Of a stretch of DNA of 64,000 bases, positions 40,432 through 50,814 are shown piece by piece. The stretch comes from Ferribacterium limneticum (lineage in GTDB: Bacteria; Pseudomonadota; Gammaproteobacteria; Burkholderiales; Rhodocyclaceae): contig NZ_CP075190.1 in assembly GCF_020510585.1 (NCBI RefSeq), positions 2,726,001 to 2,790,000 on the forward strand, written 5' to 3'. Made by a program: the position numbers and the translations under genes. The notes below the pieces were generated by a model that was not told where the DNA came from, made no database searches, and was given only the letters and a program-made list of their open reading frames with translations. Positions within the stretch are counted from its first letter, which is position 1. Each line of letters begins with the position of its first letter.

Positions 40432-42436
40432 ACCGGGCGATAGCCGTGGTCAGGGCATGTGACAGTTTGCGCAGCGTATCCGATGTATCGGCATTACCGC
40501 TGGCTGCCGCATTGTTCTCCTCGGCCATCTGGGCGATCCGCTCGACGTTCTGGGCGATCTCCGTGCTGGCCGCGGCCTGCTCGCGCAGCGCATTGGTAAT
40601 TTCAGAAACGGCATTGAGAACCTGGCGTGACTGCGCCTGAACCTGACCAATAGCCTCGCCGGCCAGACGCGCCTGCTCGACCCCGGACGACACCCGGAGA
40701 ACGCCTTCCTTCATGCTCGACACCGCCGTCGCCGTGTCCGACTGGACGGCCGATATCATGGCGGAAATTTCATGCGTCGATTTGGTCGTACGTTCCGCCA
40801 ACTTTCTGACTTCATCAGCAACCACGGCAAATCCGCGGCCCGATTCGCCGGCCCGCGCCGCCTCGATCGCGGCATTGAGCGCCAGCAGGTTGGTCTGATC
40901 GGCAATATCCTTGATCGTGCCAACAATGGCCGAAATCTGTCCGGATTGTTGACCGAGCGCCTCGACTGCCGCCGCTGACTCATTGACGGTCAGAGCAATA
41001 CCCTGGATTTCATCGACTACCGACTGCACGATCTGCCCACCCCGCGTCGCCACCTCGTCCGACTCCCGCGAGTAGAGTTGCGCATCCTGCGCATTCCGGG
41101 AGATGTGATCGATACCGACCGTCATCTCCTCGACGGCAGCCGCCATGCTTGACGCCGAATCACTTTGCGCCGCCGTGCCGGCAGAAATCTGCTGGCTGGA
41201 CGTCGCGAGTTGTTCGGCCGCCTGGTTGAGCTGCCGAACATCGCCCTGAATGCCGCCGAGCAACTTTCGGAATGCCGCCGCCATACCGTTGAAGTCCTTG
41301 CCGGCAGCGTGCAATTCATCGACACCATGGGTGTCGAACTCGGCCGTCAGGTCACCGTCAGCCAGACGACTGGCGCCCCGGGAGAATTCACCGACGCTGT
41401 TGATGACTGAATAATAGGTACCAATGCCCAGATAGATGACGAGCAGGGCAATGCCCAAGGCCATCCCGACTTCGAACACCAGCACCTGGCGCGACCGATC
41501 TATCCGACTCTGCAGTTGGCGCTCGAATTGGGGAATCAGCGTATCAAACATGACCTTGTAACCGAGATCGATGACCTGCGTGGTCATGGCAAAATAATCC
41601 TGCGGAGCGGTCGCGTATTTTTCCCCAAAAATATCATCGCGAACCAGGGCAAAAATCTTTTCAGCCCCGGCGGTAAACTCCTTGGTCGGCCCGGCAAGCC
41701 CCGAATCAAGCGCCGGCGAATAGCGCATCACCTTTTCCAGATTGACGTTCTGGGTGCGCAGCGTGCCTTCCATTTGCGCCAGGATCGACGAAAAACCGAC
41801 CCGCTGCTCCTGCGATAATTCCTTCCTGGTCAGTACGCCAGTCCCCCGGGCCCGCGTGATCCCCAACAGTTCAAGCATCGCCGGCATCTTGGTGACCAGC
41901 GTGTCCATGAAATAGTAGGTATCCATGACCGGATCGAGGGTCATTTGAGTCTCGTCGGCCACCGTCACCATGAACTGCAGGACGTTGCCGATCATTTGCG
42001 TGTGGCGCTTGATATTCTCGGGTGGCGTCCAGGTCAGGCCTTGCCCGGCAATGCTGTCCCAGTCGCGGCGAATCGCCTTCCAGTCAGCCATTTCACGCAA
42101 TTGGGGCGAGAGTGCCGCATCGGTCACCGCGATGGCTGCGGCCACCTCCTTTTCCTTGGCGGCCCGCTTGTCCTTCATCGCCTCGTTGCCGTTGAGCACC
42201 CCTGAAGACAACCCGCGATGCTGCTGCATCACCTGCGCCAACTGGTTGATCGGCTTGATCATCTGCAACCCGGCGATTTCCTGCTCGGCCGTTTTGATAT
42301 CCCGGCTCAGGAAGGAAAAGACCGAGTAGAGGAGGACCAGCATGGCAACCGCCACCGCCGAACCGAGCAGCAGGAACTTGCTGGTGTAGCGAAGACGGTT
42401 CATCAGGGAAATAGCCGGGGAAAAAAGGAACTGCAT
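40421..42436 (-). CDS. Methyl-accepting chemotaxis protein with NIT-like sensor
   Basis: 671 residues from the ATG at 42436 (AGGAG nine bases upstream). TM1 is at about 18-42. The large periplasmic helical region (about 45-315) contains [15 protein letters not shown], the nitrate/nitrite-sensing (NIT) domain hallmark. TM2 at about 325-345 and HAMP (about 350-400) follow. The signalling domain includes the hairpin tip [21 protein letters not shown] and [15 protein letters not shown]. The ligand is inferred only from the NIT-like fold. No cheR-binding pentapeptide is seen at the C-terminus (ends AIARFRT). The stop lies within the end of the DUF2062 gene. Confidence 0.9.
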   Translation of the reverse strand: MQFLFSPAISLMNRLRYTSKFLLLGSAVAVAMLVLLYSVFSFLSRDIKTAEQEIAGLQMIKPINQLAQVMQQHRGLSSGVLNGNEAMKDKRAAKEKEVAAAIAVTDAALSPQLREMADWKAIRRDWDSIAGQGLTWTPPENIKRHTQMIGNVLQFMVTVADETQMTLDPVMDTYYFMDTLVTKMPAMLELLGITRARGTGVLTRKELSQEQRVGFSSILAQMEGTLRTQNVNLEKVMRYSPALDSGLAGPTKEFTAGAEKIFALVRDDIFGEKYATAPQDYFAMTTQVIDLGYKVMFDTLIPQFERQLQSRIDRSRQVLVFEVGMALGIALLVIYLGIGTYYSVINSVGEFSRGASRLADGDLTAEFDTHGVDELHAAGKDFNGMAAAFRKLLGGIQGDVRQLNQAAEQLATSSQQISAGTAAQSDSASSMAAAVEEMTVGIDHISRNAQDAQLYSRESDEVATRGGQIVQSVVDEIQGIALTVNESAAAVEALGQQSGQISAIVGTIKDIADQTNLLALNAAIEAARAGESGRGFAVVADEVRKLAERTTKSTHEISAMISAVQSDTATAVSSMKEGVLRVSSGVEQARLAGEAIGQVQAQSRQVLNAVSEITNALREQAAASTEIAQNVERIAQMAEENNAAASGNADTSDTLRKLSHALTTAIARFRT

Positions 42437-42519
42437 TTCAGGTCTCCTCGGCGTCATGCCGATAGCAATAGGCGCTATGCTATTTTAACCATATTTTTCA
42501 TTATCTGATACTTGTCAAA

Positions 42520-43197
42520 CTATTCACATAGAACGCCGTCATTCAAATGAAGGACTCGATCCGCCTGCGCCGCCAGTCGCTGATCGTGGGTCACCACAAT
42601 CAGGCTCGCCTGCTGCTCGCGCACTCGATCGATCAGCAGGCCGAACACCACTGACGCAGTATGACTGTCGAGATTGCCGGTTGGTTCATCGGCCAGCAGA
42701 CAGGATGGATCGCTGACCAGGGCACGGGCGATGGCGGCGCGCTGGCGTTCGCCACCGGAGAGTTCACCGGGGCGATGCTCTACCCGGTGGCCGAGGCCGA
42801 CGGCAGTCAGTATCTCGCCCGCCTTGGCTAGCGCCGCGCCGCGTTCCATGCGACGAATCAGCAGGGGCATGGCAACATTTTCCAGCGCCGAAAACTCGGC
42901 CAGCAGATGGTGAAACTGGTAGACGAAACCGAGGTGCCGGTTACGCCAGTCGCCCCGATCAACCTCGCCAAGCGACGAAAAATCGCGGCCCATCAAGGTC
43001 ACATCACCGGCGGTTGGCGTATCCAGCCCGCCCAGCAAATGCAGCAAAGTGCTCTTGCCGGAGCCGGAGGCGCCAACCACGGCGACCGTTTCGCCGGGAT
43101 TGACGACCAGATCGATACCGGACAGCACGGGCACCTCCAGCCCACCGCCGCGAAATACCTTGGACAGCCCGCGGGCGATCAGAATCGGTTCACTCAT
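42520..43197 (-). CDS. lolD: Lipoprotein-releasing ABC transporter ATPase LolD
   Basis: 225 residues with Walker [19 protein letters not shown], the LolD/MacB-type [19 protein letters not shown]-loop region, signature [15 protein letters not shown], Walker [13 protein letters not shown] and switch His in VVTHDQ. It powers extraction of outer-membrane lipoproteins from the inner membrane onto LolA. Its start overlaps the lolC stop by 8 bp, so the two are translated together. Confidence 0.94.
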   Translation of the reverse strand: MSEPILIARGLSKVFRGGGLEVPVLSGIDLVVNPGETVAVVGASGSGKSTLLHLLGGLDTPTAGDVTLMGRDFSSLGEVDRGDWRNRHLGFVYQFHHLLAEFSALENVAMPLLIRRMERGAALAKAGEILTAVGLGHRVEHRPGELSGGERQRAAIARALVSDPSCLLADEPTGNLDSHTASVVFGLLIDRVREQQASLIVVTHDQRLAAQADRVLHLNDGVLCE

Positions 43198-44437
43198 AAC
43201 GCAGGGCCTCCGCCGGATTGACGCGGGAAGCCCGCCAACTGGGGTAAAGCGTCGCCAGCAAGGCGAGCACGAAGGCGATCAGTGTGACGCCCCAGACATC
43301 ACCCCATTGCAACTCGGAAGGCAGGTCGGAGATGTAATAAACCTCCTTCGACAGGAAATGCACACCAAGCATCTGCTCGATGAACGGGACGACGACATCG
43401 ATATTAAGCGCCAGCAATACGCCACCGACGATGCCCAGACCGAGCCCGATGAAGCCGACCAGCGCGCCCTGCACGACAAAGACCGCCATGATCGACAACG
43501 GCCGTGCCCCGAGCGTGCGCAGAATGGCGATGTCAGCCTGCTTGTCGGTGACCGCCATGACCAGCGTCGAGACAAGGTTGAAGGCGGCGACGGCGACGAT
43601 CAGCGAGAGGATGATGAACATCATGTTCTTCTCGATCGCCACGGCGCGGAAGAAATTGGCGTGGCTCTTCGTCCAGTCGCTCAGGTAGGCGTCGGCATCG
43701 ATGTAGCGGACCAGTTCGCGGGCGATGCGCGGCGCCTGGAACAGATCGTCGACCTTGAGCCGCACGCCGGTCACCCGGTCGTCCATCTGGTAGAGCTTCT
43801 GCGCGTCTTCGAGATTGATCAGGGCCAGCCCCGAGTCGTACTCGAACATGCCGACCTCGAAAATGCCGACCACCTTGAACGATTTCAGCCGCGGCATCAC
43901 GCCGGCCGGCGTCACCGTCCCTTGCGGCGCGATCAGCGTCAGCTTGTCGCCGGTAAAAACACGCAGCGAGCGGGCCAGATCGGAACCCAGCACGACACCG
44001 AACTCACCCGGCCGCAGATCGTCCAGGCTGCCGCTCTGGATGGTCTTGCGGAAATCGGCAACGCGGTCCTCCTGATCGGGAATGATGCCGCGGACGATGG
44101 TGCCCTTGACCGTGCCATCGACGCTGAACATCCCCTGCGACTGGACGAAGGGCGCGCTGGCGCGGACTTCCGGATGCTTGGCGGCCTGCTCGGCGACCAG
44201 TTGCCAGTTCGGCAACTCGCCGTTGATGCCGGTGATCTGGATGTGCGAGGCAACGCCGAGAATGCGCGTGCGCAACTCCTTCTGAAAGCCGTTCATGACC
44301 GACAGCACGACGATCAGCGCGGCAACGCCGAGGCCGATACCGAGCATGGAGATCAGAGAAATGAATGAAATGAAGTGATTGCGTTTCTTGGCGCGCGTGT
44401 AGCGCAGGCCGATCAACAGTTCGTAAGGCAATGCCAT
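43190..44437 (-). CDS. lolC: Lipoprotein-releasing ABC transporter permease LolC/LolE (LolF-like)
   Basis: 415 residues. The N-terminal [29 protein letters not shown] region leads to TM1 (about 25-48). A large periplasmic MacB-type domain follows (about 50-265). Three C-terminal TMs form the FtsX-like domain ending with [26 protein letters not shown]. Only one permease gene is beside lolD; together they would form a homodimeric permease with a LolD dimer unless a second permease lies elsewhere. The 70-bp gap to the divergent gene holds both promoters. Confidence 0.92.
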   Translation of the reverse strand: MALPYELLIGLRYTRAKKRNHFISFISLISMLGIGLGVAALIVVLSVMNGFQKELRTRILGVASHIQITGINGELPNWQLVAEQAAKHPEVRASAPFVQSQGMFSVDGTVKGTIVRGIIPDQEDRVADFRKTIQSGSLDDLRPGEFGVVLGSDLARSLRVFTGDKLTLIAPQGTVTPAGVMPRLKSFKVVGIFEVGMFEYDSGLALINLEDAQKLYQMDDRVTGVRLKVDDLFQAPRIARELVRYIDADAYLSDWTKSHANFFRAVAIEKNMMFIILSLIVAVAAFNLVSTLVMAVTDKQADIAILRTLGARPLSIMAVFVVQGALVGFIGLGLGIVGGVLLALNIDVVVPFIEQMLGVHFLSKEVYYISDLPSELQWGDVWGVTLIAFVLALLATLYPSWRASRVNPAEALRYE

Positions 44438-44506
44438 GCGGATAACACCGGGCGGAGAAAGTCGCTATGGTACACTTTTTGGTTGCCAACCCCTTGCCTG
44501 CTGCCC

Positions 44507-45556
44507 GTGCGCCTCACCCTGCTTGTCCCCGAACTGATCTGGCCCGAACCGAATGACCAACTGACCCTCGGGAAACTGACGGCCCCCGGCTTCGAATGGC
44601 TGACCGCTCACGCTGAATTTTCCCGCCTTCCACGCCGGGCTTTTGAAGACACGTTGGCCGACCACTTCGGGCTGACCGACGCACCTTTCGGCGCCCTGCG
44701 CCTGCTCGGCGAAACGGGAAAACGGCAGGTTGAAGAAGGCCACTGGCTGTGCGCCGACCCCGTACACCTGCGCTTCCACCACGAACGCATCGTCCTCGCC
44801 GATGCCGGGGCATTCGAACTCGAACTCGACGAAGCCCATGCCATCACGGCAGCCCTGAATTCGGAATTTGCCGACATCGGTCGCTTTCATGTCGCCACCG
44901 CCCGCCGCTGGTATCTGCAGTTGAATTCCACGGTCAACGAGAAATTTGCCCCGATTTCAACCATTGCCGGCCGTCGGCTCGATAGCGACCTGACCGACAA
45001 GAACGGTCCGCTCAACCGCTGGCTCAACGAAGTGCAGATGTTCCTGCATGGTCACCCGGTCAACGAGCGCCGGCAGGCCGAAGGCAAACCGGCCGTGAAC
45101 AGCATCTGGCTGTGGGGCGGCGGGCCGCTGGCCGAAGTACCGGACCCGCAATTCTCCGCCGTGTGCAGCGACAATCCGCTGGCCACCGGCCTGGCGCTCG
45201 CCGCCGGCATCGAGGCCCCACCCTGCCCGGCCAGCCTGAGCGCCCTGCTCGCCGACTCGGCGCCCAACGACTACCCGCTGGTCGTCCTCGACAGCCTGCT
45301 GCCGCCCGTCCTCTACGAAAACAGCGAAGACTGGCGCAACGCCTTCGCCGTGCTGGAAAACAACTGGTTCGTTCCACTGCGCGCCGCGCTCGGCAACAAG
45401 GTCGAAAGTCTGAGCATCGTCGCCCCGACCATCTACGGCCAGTTGACCTGGACGCTGCACGGCAAGGACCGCTGGAAATTCTGGCGCAAGGCTCGCCCGC
45501 TGCAGACCATCGCCAAGGATTTGGCCCAAGATCAGGCCGAAGGAACACCCCTGTGA
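44507..45556 (+). CDS. RPFE-type regulator (phosphoglycerate-mutase-like fold)
   Basis: 349 residues from a GTG at 44507 (VRLTLLVPELIWPEPND); the frame is open farther upstream, but that part overlaps lolC and looks non-coding. The sequence follows the conserved betaproteobacterial protein annotated as RPFE-type regulator: VNSIWLWGGGPL, YPLVVLDSL, SLSIVAPTIYGQLTW, WKFWRKARPL. The reaction is not known; similarity to cofactor-independent phosphoglycerate mutases is structural at most. Its stop overlaps the recJ start codon (GTGA), so it is co-translated with recJ, an arrangement common in this class. Confidence 0.75.
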   Translation: MRLTLLVPELIWPEPNDQLTLGKLTAPGFEWLTAHAEFSRLPRRAFEDTLADHFGLTDAPFGALRLLGETGKRQVEEGHWLCADPVHLRFHHERIVLADAGAFELELDEAHAITAALNSEFADIGRFHVATARRWYLQLNSTVNEKFAPISTIAGRRLDSDLTDKNGPLNRWLNEVQMFLHGHPVNERRQAEGKPAVNSIWLWGGGPLAEVPDPQFSAVCSDNPLATGLALAAGIEAPPCPASLSALLADSAPNDYPLVVLDSLLPPVLYENSEDWRNAFAVLENNWFVPLRAALGNKVESLSIVAPTIYGQLTWTLHGKDRWKFWRKARPLQTIAKDLAQDQAEGTPL

Positions 45557-47241
45557 CCAACATCACCACCCGCAGCGCACCGCAGCGCGTCGTCTGGCAA
45601 CTCGAACAACAGGGACTGCACCCGCTGCTCGCCCGGCTTTACGCGGCGCGCGGCATCAAGGACAAGTCCGAGCTCGACTACGAACTCAAGTCGCTGATCC
45701 CGCCGACCGCGCTGACCAACGCCACCGCCGCCGCCCATCTGCTGGCCGACGCCATCGAGGCCGAGGCGAAGATGCTGATCATCGGCGACTACGACTGCGA
45801 TGGCGCCACCGCCACGGCCGTCGGCATGCGCGCCCTGAAAGCGCTCGGCGCTGATGTCAATTTCCTGCTGCCTGACCGCTTCAAGCTCGGCTACGGCCTG
45901 TCGCCTGAAATTGTCGATGTCGCCGCCCAGCAATCGCCCGACCTCATCATCACCGTCGACAACGGCATCGCCAGCCTCGAAGGCGTCGCCCGCGCCCAGC
46001 AGCACGGCATTGCGACACTGATCACCGACCACCACCTGCCGGCTGAAACGCTGCCCGAGGCCGATTGCATCGTCAACCCGAACCAGCACGGCTGCGACTT
46101 CCCGTCAAAGTGCATAGCCGGTGTCGGCGTCATGTTCTACGTCATGCTTGCCCTGCGCGCCGAACTGCGCGAACGCGGCTACTTCGCCGAGCGCCCGGAA
46201 CCGAACTTCGCTAGCCTGCTCGACCTCGTCGCGCTGGGCACCGTTGCCGACGTCGTCAAGCTCGACCGCAACAACCGCATCCTCGTCAGCCAGGGCTTGA
46301 AGCGCATGCGCGCCGGCCAGATGCAGGCCGGCATCGCCGCCCTGTTCAAGGCCGCCGGCCGCGACCCGAAGAAGGCCACGGCGATGGACCTCGGCTTCAT
46401 CCTCGGCCCACGTCTCAACGCCGCCGGCCGCCTGGCCGACATGTGCCTCGGCGTCGAATGCCTGCTCACCGATGACGCCAGCCGCGCCCTGCAAATCGCC
46501 CAGGAACTCGACACCCTGAACCGCGAGCGCCGCGAAATCGAATCCGGCATGCAGGAACAGGCGCTGATCCTGCTCGAATCGCTCGACGCCAACGACGCCA
46601 CCCCGGGCATCGCGCTCTTCGACGAAAGCTGGCACGAAGGCGTCGTCGGCATCCTCGCCTCACGCATCAAGGACAAGCTGCACCGCCCGGTCTTCGCCTT
46701 CGCGCCCGGTGAAGGCAGCATCGTCAAGGGTTCCGGCCGCTCGATTCCCGGCCTCCACCTGCGCGACGCCCTCGACCTCGTCGCCAAGCGCGCCCCCGGC
46801 CTGCTCATCCGCTTCGGCGGCCACGCCATGGCGGCCGGTGCCACGGTCAACGCCGAAAATTTCGAAAAATTCAAATCCCTGTTTGCCGAAGTCGCCGGCG
46901 AATTACTCGCCCCGGCCGACCTGACCCGTACCCTGGAAACCGACGGCAACCTCGAAGGCAGCTACATTTCCCTGGCCACCGCCCGTCTGCTGGAAAACGA
47001 AATCTGGGGCCAGGGCTTCCCGGCACCGCTGTTCATGGACGATTTCGAGGTCGAACAGCAACGCGTGCTCAAGGACAAACACCTCAAGTTACGCCTGCGC
47101 AAAGGCGACACCCGCATCGATGCCATCCAGTTCAATTTCAGCACCCAGCCCGGCAACCGCACCCGCGTCGCCTACCGGCTGGCCATCAACGAATACATGG
47201 GCGTCGAAAGCCCGCAGCTGATGGTTGAACACCTGGAATAA
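45553..47241 (+). CDS. recJ: Single-stranded-DNA exonuclease RecJ
   Basis: 562 residues from the GTG at 45553, which overlaps the upstream stop; the frame is open further 5' but only as antisense-like sequence of the preceding gene. DHH motifs: MLIIGDYDCDGATATA (motif I), LIITVDNGI, LITDHHLP (DHH) and LDLVALGTVADVV. The DHHA1 domain has VKGSGRSIPGLHLRDAL and LLIRFGGHAMAAGAT, then an OB-fold. This 5'-3' exonuclease acts in recombination and mismatch repair. The last 454 bp of the gene are duplicated at 48146-48599. Confidence 0.93.
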   Translation: MTNITTRSAPQRVVWQLEQQGLHPLLARLYAARGIKDKSELDYELKSLIPPTALTNATAAAHLLADAIEAEAKMLIIGDYDCDGATATAVGMRALKALGADVNFLLPDRFKLGYGLSPEIVDVAAQQSPDLIITVDNGIASLEGVARAQQHGIATLITDHHLPAETLPEADCIVNPNQHGCDFPSKCIAGVGVMFYVMLALRAELRERGYFAERPEPNFASLLDLVALGTVADVVKLDRNNRILVSQGLKRMRAGQMQAGIAALFKAAGRDPKKATAMDLGFILGPRLNAAGRLADMCLGVECLLTDDASRALQIAQELDTLNRERREIESGMQEQALILLESLDANDATPGIALFDESWHEGVVGILASRIKDKLHRPVFAFAPGEGSIVKGSGRSIPGLHLRDALDLVAKRAPGLLIRFGGHAMAAGATVNAENFEKFKSLFAEVAGELLAPADLTRTLETDGNLEGSYISLATARLLENEIWGQGFPAPLFMDDFEVEQQRVLKDKHLKLRLRKGDTRIDAIQFNFSTQPGNRTRVAYRLAINEYMGVESPQLMVEHLE

Positions 47242-47462
47242 GTGCTCTTTGAAGCGGGCAGAACCGATCCACGGTCAACTGGAAAAAACGGCCAAAATTG
47301 AAATCCCTGTCCTCCACTCCGAACGTGGCTTTCAGGGAACAACGTCATGACGCGACTCATTGCGTGTGTCAACAATCTGCCAATTAGCGAGACCAAACGA
47401 AGGTTTTTCTGGCCACTTGGTCGTCGGCTTGATACTCATCCATCACCAAGCGACTTTTGACT

Positions 47463-48032
47463 ATGAACACCATGCGCGAACTATATGTGAGCACCGATAT
47501 CGAAACCGATGGGCCGATAGTCGGAAAAAACGCCATGCTCAGTCTCGGGTCAGCCGTCTTTACCGCCGACAAACAATTGTTGGCGACGTTTTCTGCCAAT
47601 CTGGAAACGCCTCCCGAGTGCCAACCGGACGAGAGCACCATGACCTGGTGGTCCACCCAGCCGGAAGCCTGGGCCGCCTGCCGAACCAATCCAGAAGCCC
47701 CCAAAGCAGCGATGACCCGATATGCGGCGTGGTTGAAAGCGCTGCCCGGAAAACCGGTATTCGTCGCCTACCCGGCGGCCTTCGACTTCCCCTTTGTGCT
47801 CTGGTATCTCAACCACTTTGCCGGCGAAAATCCATTCGGATATTCGGTTATCGACATCAAAACCTACGCCATGGCCATACTGCGCAAACCCTATTACCAA
47901 TGCGGCAGAGCTTCTATGCCCACGGAATGGTTCGACCCGTCCCCACATACGCATATCGCCCTGGACGACGCGATCGAACAGGGTCGTTTGTTTTGCAACA
48001 TGCTGAAAAAAAATCTAACAATTGAGCACTAA
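47463..48032 (+). CDS. DEDDh 3'-5' exonuclease-like protein
   Basis: 189 residues from the ATG at 47463. Exo I contains [10 protein letters not shown] (D, E), Exo II is [14 protein letters not shown] (D) and Exo III is [12 protein letters not shown] (H, D). It therefore carries the full DEDDh set of RNase T/DnaQ-type exonucleases. The substrate is unknown. It lies between recJ and the recJ fragment, which suggests it arrived by, or was trapped in, a rearrangement there. No partner gene is present. Confidence 0.8.
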   Translation: MNTMRELYVSTDIETDGPIVGKNAMLSLGSAVFTADKQLLATFSANLETPPECQPDESTMTWWSTQPEAWAACRTNPEAPKAAMTRYAAWLKALPGKPVFVAYPAAFDFPFVLWYLNHFAGENPFGYSVIDIKTYAMAILRKPYYQCGRASMPTEWFDPSPHTHIALDDAIEQGRLFCNMLKKNLTIEH

Positions 48033-48145
48033 TTCGCATCACCCTTGGTGCCTCAAACCAAGCTGCCAGGAGGAGTATCGCTTTGTCTCAATGACCTCCG
48101 AATGAAGTGAAGCGAGGGATCGGATCACCATGTCAGCGCGCCGCG

Positions 48146-48599
48146 CTCGACCTCGTCGCCAAGCGCGCGCCCGGCCTGCTCATCCGCTTCGGCGGCCACG
48201 TCATGGCGGCCGGTGCCACGGTCAACGCCGAAAACTTCGAAAAATTCAAATCCCTGTTCGCAGAAGTCGCCGGCGAACTGTTCGCCCCGACCGACCTGAC
48301 CCGCACGCTGGAAACTGACGGCAACCTCGAAGGCAGCTACATTTCCCTCGCCACCGCCCGCCTGCTCGAAAACGAAATCTGGGGTCAGGGCTTCCCGGCG
48401 CCGCTGTTCATGGATTATTTCGAGGTCGGACAGCAACGGGTGCGCAAGGACGAACTCCTCAAGTTGCGCCTGTGCACAAGCGACACCCGCATCGACGCAA
48501 TTCAGTTCAATTTCAGCACCCAGCCCGGCAACCATAGCCGGGTCGCCTATCGGCTGGCGATCAATGAATAACTGGGTGTCGAAAACCAGAAACTGATTG
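48146..48599 (+). pseudogene. Duplicate 3' fragment of recJ
   Basis: Alignable without net length change to recJ 46771-47224. It preserves LIRFGGHVMAAGATVNAE, GSYISLATARLLENEIWG and RIDAIQFNFSTQP. The Tyr codon in recJ's NEYMGVE is TAA here, so the frame stops at 48571; reading through gives LGVENQKL. It lacks the DHH catalytic domain and cannot be a nuclease. Several substitutions (for example DDFEVEQQ to DYFEVGQQ) show it has diverged. Confidence 0.9.
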
Positions 48600-48691
48600 A
48601 GCTGATTGAAACGCCGAAAAATGACAGTCATATTTTTTTACAAAATTTCTTGCAATTAAAAATATAAGCTTTAAATACAATGAATTAAAAA

Positions 48692-48708
48692 TTGGCATAG
48701 AGTTTGCT
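48692..48708 (+). promoter_or_regulatory. Sigma-54 (-24/-12) promoter of the PEP-CTERM gene
   Basis: TTGGCAT-N5-TTGCT with the invariant GG (48694-48695) and GC (48706-48707) exactly 12 bp apart. It would start transcription near 48719, about 30 bp before the ATG. The surrounding AT-rich region suits activator and IHF binding. Confidence 0.7.
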
Positions 48709-48748
48709 GAATATTTATCATCACCAATAAAAAATATAGGCATTGATC

Positions 48749-49735
48749 ATGAAAAACATCAAAAAACTCATTAGCGCCTCGTTGATTCTGGGATCTTCAA
48801 GTGTTTTCGCGGCACCAGTACCAGTGCTGAATTTTCCGACGGCTTCAGCATATGCCATTCAATATGGCGATTTTTATTCCTACTCGATGCCAATCATGGA
48901 TTGGGTTTCGACATCAAATGGTGGCAGCCCGTATTCGTTCAACACTGCGAACACCATCCAGGATGCGCTGGTAATCGGAAATGGTTCAGGACAAACAAAC
49001 AATCAGGATTTGATTGGCGCCAACAAAGCCATCGCCAGCGGCCCCGTGCCAAATGGCTTTGACTTCCCGAACAAACCGCCTAACGAAGCCCCTGAAAACT
49101 GGTCAACGACAACAGCAGAGCCTGGCATCCGGACATCATGGAATATTTCTTTGCAGGCGCTACAGGATTACCTGACTTTTGATGGTATCCAGCACGACAT
49201 GGTTGCTTATTTCAACAACAACCAGACTGGCGCCAGTCCCAACTTGTGGGCTTGGGCTCAAGTTTCCATGATCAAAAGCGATGGAAGTGCAACCGAGTAT
49301 TACTTCAGGAATACAACCTCAGGCTCCGCTGAAGCTTATGGCCATGGTGACTACGTATTTAGCGGTCACGATATAACTCTCTGTTTCAACTCGACAACTC
49401 AGATCCCCGTCAATCAAGTTGCATGTGATGGAAACGAGTTGAGCAGCAAGACTTTTGTACACAACCTTGGACAGAACGATGTTGGCTATGCCATTTTTTC
49501 GGAGACCGTGAATGATCTGATTTGGGATAGCAACTACACAGAAATGCGTGTTCGCGTTGACTTCATGGGCCTGAACAATGGCTACGAGAATCTTTTCATC
49601 GGTGCAGCTTGTGTTAATGGCGGCAACTGTGAGTCCACTAGTGTTCCTGAGCCCGGTACGATTACCCTGATTGGTTTGGCCATGCTTGGTGTAGTAGCAC
49701 TTGGAAGAAAACAGCGCGGCAAGCCAAATAGTTGA
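48749..49735 (+). CDS. PEP-CTERM exported protein
   Basis: 328 residues from the ATG at 48749. The signal peptide is MKNIKKLISASLILGSSSVF with cleavage near AAPVP. The body is Asn/Ser/Gly-rich, strand-like and contains few Cys. The C-terminal sorting tripartite signal is SVPEPGTITLIGLAML with the TM stretch and basic RKQRGK tail, processed by exosortase (EpsH/XrtA type, not in this window). Such proteins contribute to extracellular matrix and floc formation. The gene is monocistronic, with a sigma-54-type promoter and a strong terminator. Confidence 0.9.
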   Translation: MKNIKKLISASLILGSSSVFAAPVPVLNFPTASAYAIQYGDFYSYSMPIMDWVSTSNGGSPYSFNTANTIQDALVIGNGSGQTNNQDLIGANKAIASGPVPNGFDFPNKPPNEAPENWSTTTAEPGIRTSWNISLQALQDYLTFDGIQHDMVAYFNNNQTGASPNLWAWAQVSMIKSDGSATEYYFRNTTSGSAEAYGHGDYVFSGHDITLCFNSTTQIPVNQVACDGNELSSKTFVHNLGQNDVGYAIFSETVNDLIWDSNYTEMRVRVDFMGLNNGYENLFIGAACVNGGNCESTSVPEPGTITLIGLAMLGVVALGRKQRGKPNS

Positions 49736-49765
49736 TACGTCGCCAAATCAAGTTAAGTATTTTTT

Positions 49766-49798
49766 ATAGCCCTGAACAATGTTCAGGGCTATATTTTT
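49766..49798. terminator. Bidirectional intrinsic terminator
   Basis: Perfect 12-bp stem (49766-49777 with 49781-49792), 3-base loop, T-run after it on the plus strand and a T-run before it that serves the opposite strand. It separates the PEP-CTERM gene from the convergent DHODH-like gene. Confidence 0.9.
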
Positions 49799-49803
49799 GG
49801 CAC

Positions 49804-50814
49804 TCAATACCGCACTCCGGCCGGCGGCACAAACGAATTCAGGACATGCAGATAAGAGGCCCGGGCGAAGGTGCTTGGGTTGGGGGAATTCTGCTGGCTC
49901 ATCGAGCCTTTCATTTGGGCAACCGAGGTGTATTCGCGCTCGCGCAGCCAACTAGTCACGCCTTGCAGCATTTCGCTAAGGGCTTGCGGGCCTTGTTTGA
50001 GCAGGGCGCTGGCCATATGCACGACGTCGGCGCCGGCGAGCAACATTTTGAGGGCGTCTTGCGCCGTGTGCACGCCGCCGGTGGCAGCCAGCGACAGCCT
50101 CGTGCTGCCGCGCAGGATGGCGATCCAGCGCATGGCGAGCAGGGTATCGGCCGAGGACGACAGTTGCACGCGGTCGACGACGCTCAGGGTTTCCAGATCG
50201 ATGTCGGGCTGGAAGAAGCGATTGAACAGCGAGATGCCCGCTGCCCCTGCCGCTTCGGCCTGATGGACGAAATGCGGCAGCGAGGAGAAGAAGGGCGACA
50301 GTTTCATGCCGACCGGAATACTCACCACGGTCTTCAGTTCCTGCAGCAAGGAAAGATGGTGGTCCTCGATGGCGGCACCGGACACCCTGGGGTCGCTCGG
50401 CATGTACCAGGCGTTGAGTTCGAGCGCATCGGCGCCGGCCGATTCCAGCTCCTTGCCCAGCTCGACCCAGCCATTCAGGGTTGAGCCGTTGAGGCTGGCG
50501 ACGACGGGGATGGAGAGGCGCGATTTGAGGCGCAGCATTTTTTCGAGATAGCTGTCGAGCCGGCTCTGGTAATCGTGACCGAAAGGCAGGTGGCCGGCCG
50601 ATTCGCCGAAGGTGTCGGGATGGACCAGGAAGCGGTCGATCATCCGCTCGTCGTGGCGCACATCCTCCTCAAACAGCGAATGCATGACGATGGCTGCCGC
50701 ACCGGCATCTTCGAGGTGGAGCACGGCATCGAGGTCATGGCTGAGCGGACTCGATGAGGGCACCAGCGGATTTTTGAGGTGCAGGCCGAGGTAGGTCGTG
50801 GACAGATCAGGCAT
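49804..50814 (-). CDS. Dihydroorotate-dehydrogenase-like FMN protein
   Basis: 336 residues from the ATG at 50814 (MPDLSTTYLGLHLKNPLV); longer frames run into nifJ. A TIM-barrel of the DHODH/PreA superfamily: NPLVPSSSPLSHDLD, VVASLNGSTLNGWVE, ALELNAWYMP, IPVGMKLSP, SLAATGGVHTAQDALKMLLAGADVV (FMN phosphate site). The usual PreA ferredoxin domain is absent. Its start overlaps the nifJ stop by 8 bp. In many bacteria a protein of this type is coupled with nifJ, implying a role in electron transfer or metabolism linked to ferredoxin rather than pyrimidine synthesis. Confidence 0.85.
   Translation of the reverse strand: MPDLSTTYLGLHLKNPLVPSSSPLSHDLDAVLHLEDAGAAAIVMHSLFEEDVRHDERMIDRFLVHPDTFGESAGHLPFGHDYQSRLDSYLEKMLRLKSRLSIPVVASLNGSTLNGWVELGKELESAGADALELNAWYMPSDPRVSGAAIEDHHLSLLQELKTVVSIPVGMKLSPFFSSLPHFVHQAEAAGAAGISLFNRFFQPDIDLETLSVVDRVQLSSSADTLLAMRWIAILRGSTRLSLAATGGVHTAQDALKMLLAGADVVHMASALLKQGPQALSEMLQGVTSWLREREYTSVAQMKGSMSQQNSPNPSTFARASYLHVLNSFVPPAGVRY

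Noticed and set aside
45112-45552. N-terminal extension of recJ
   Set aside because: The frame is open, but the translation is Arg/Pro-rich shadow of the upstream gene; the GTG at 45553 starts the conserved RecJ sequence.
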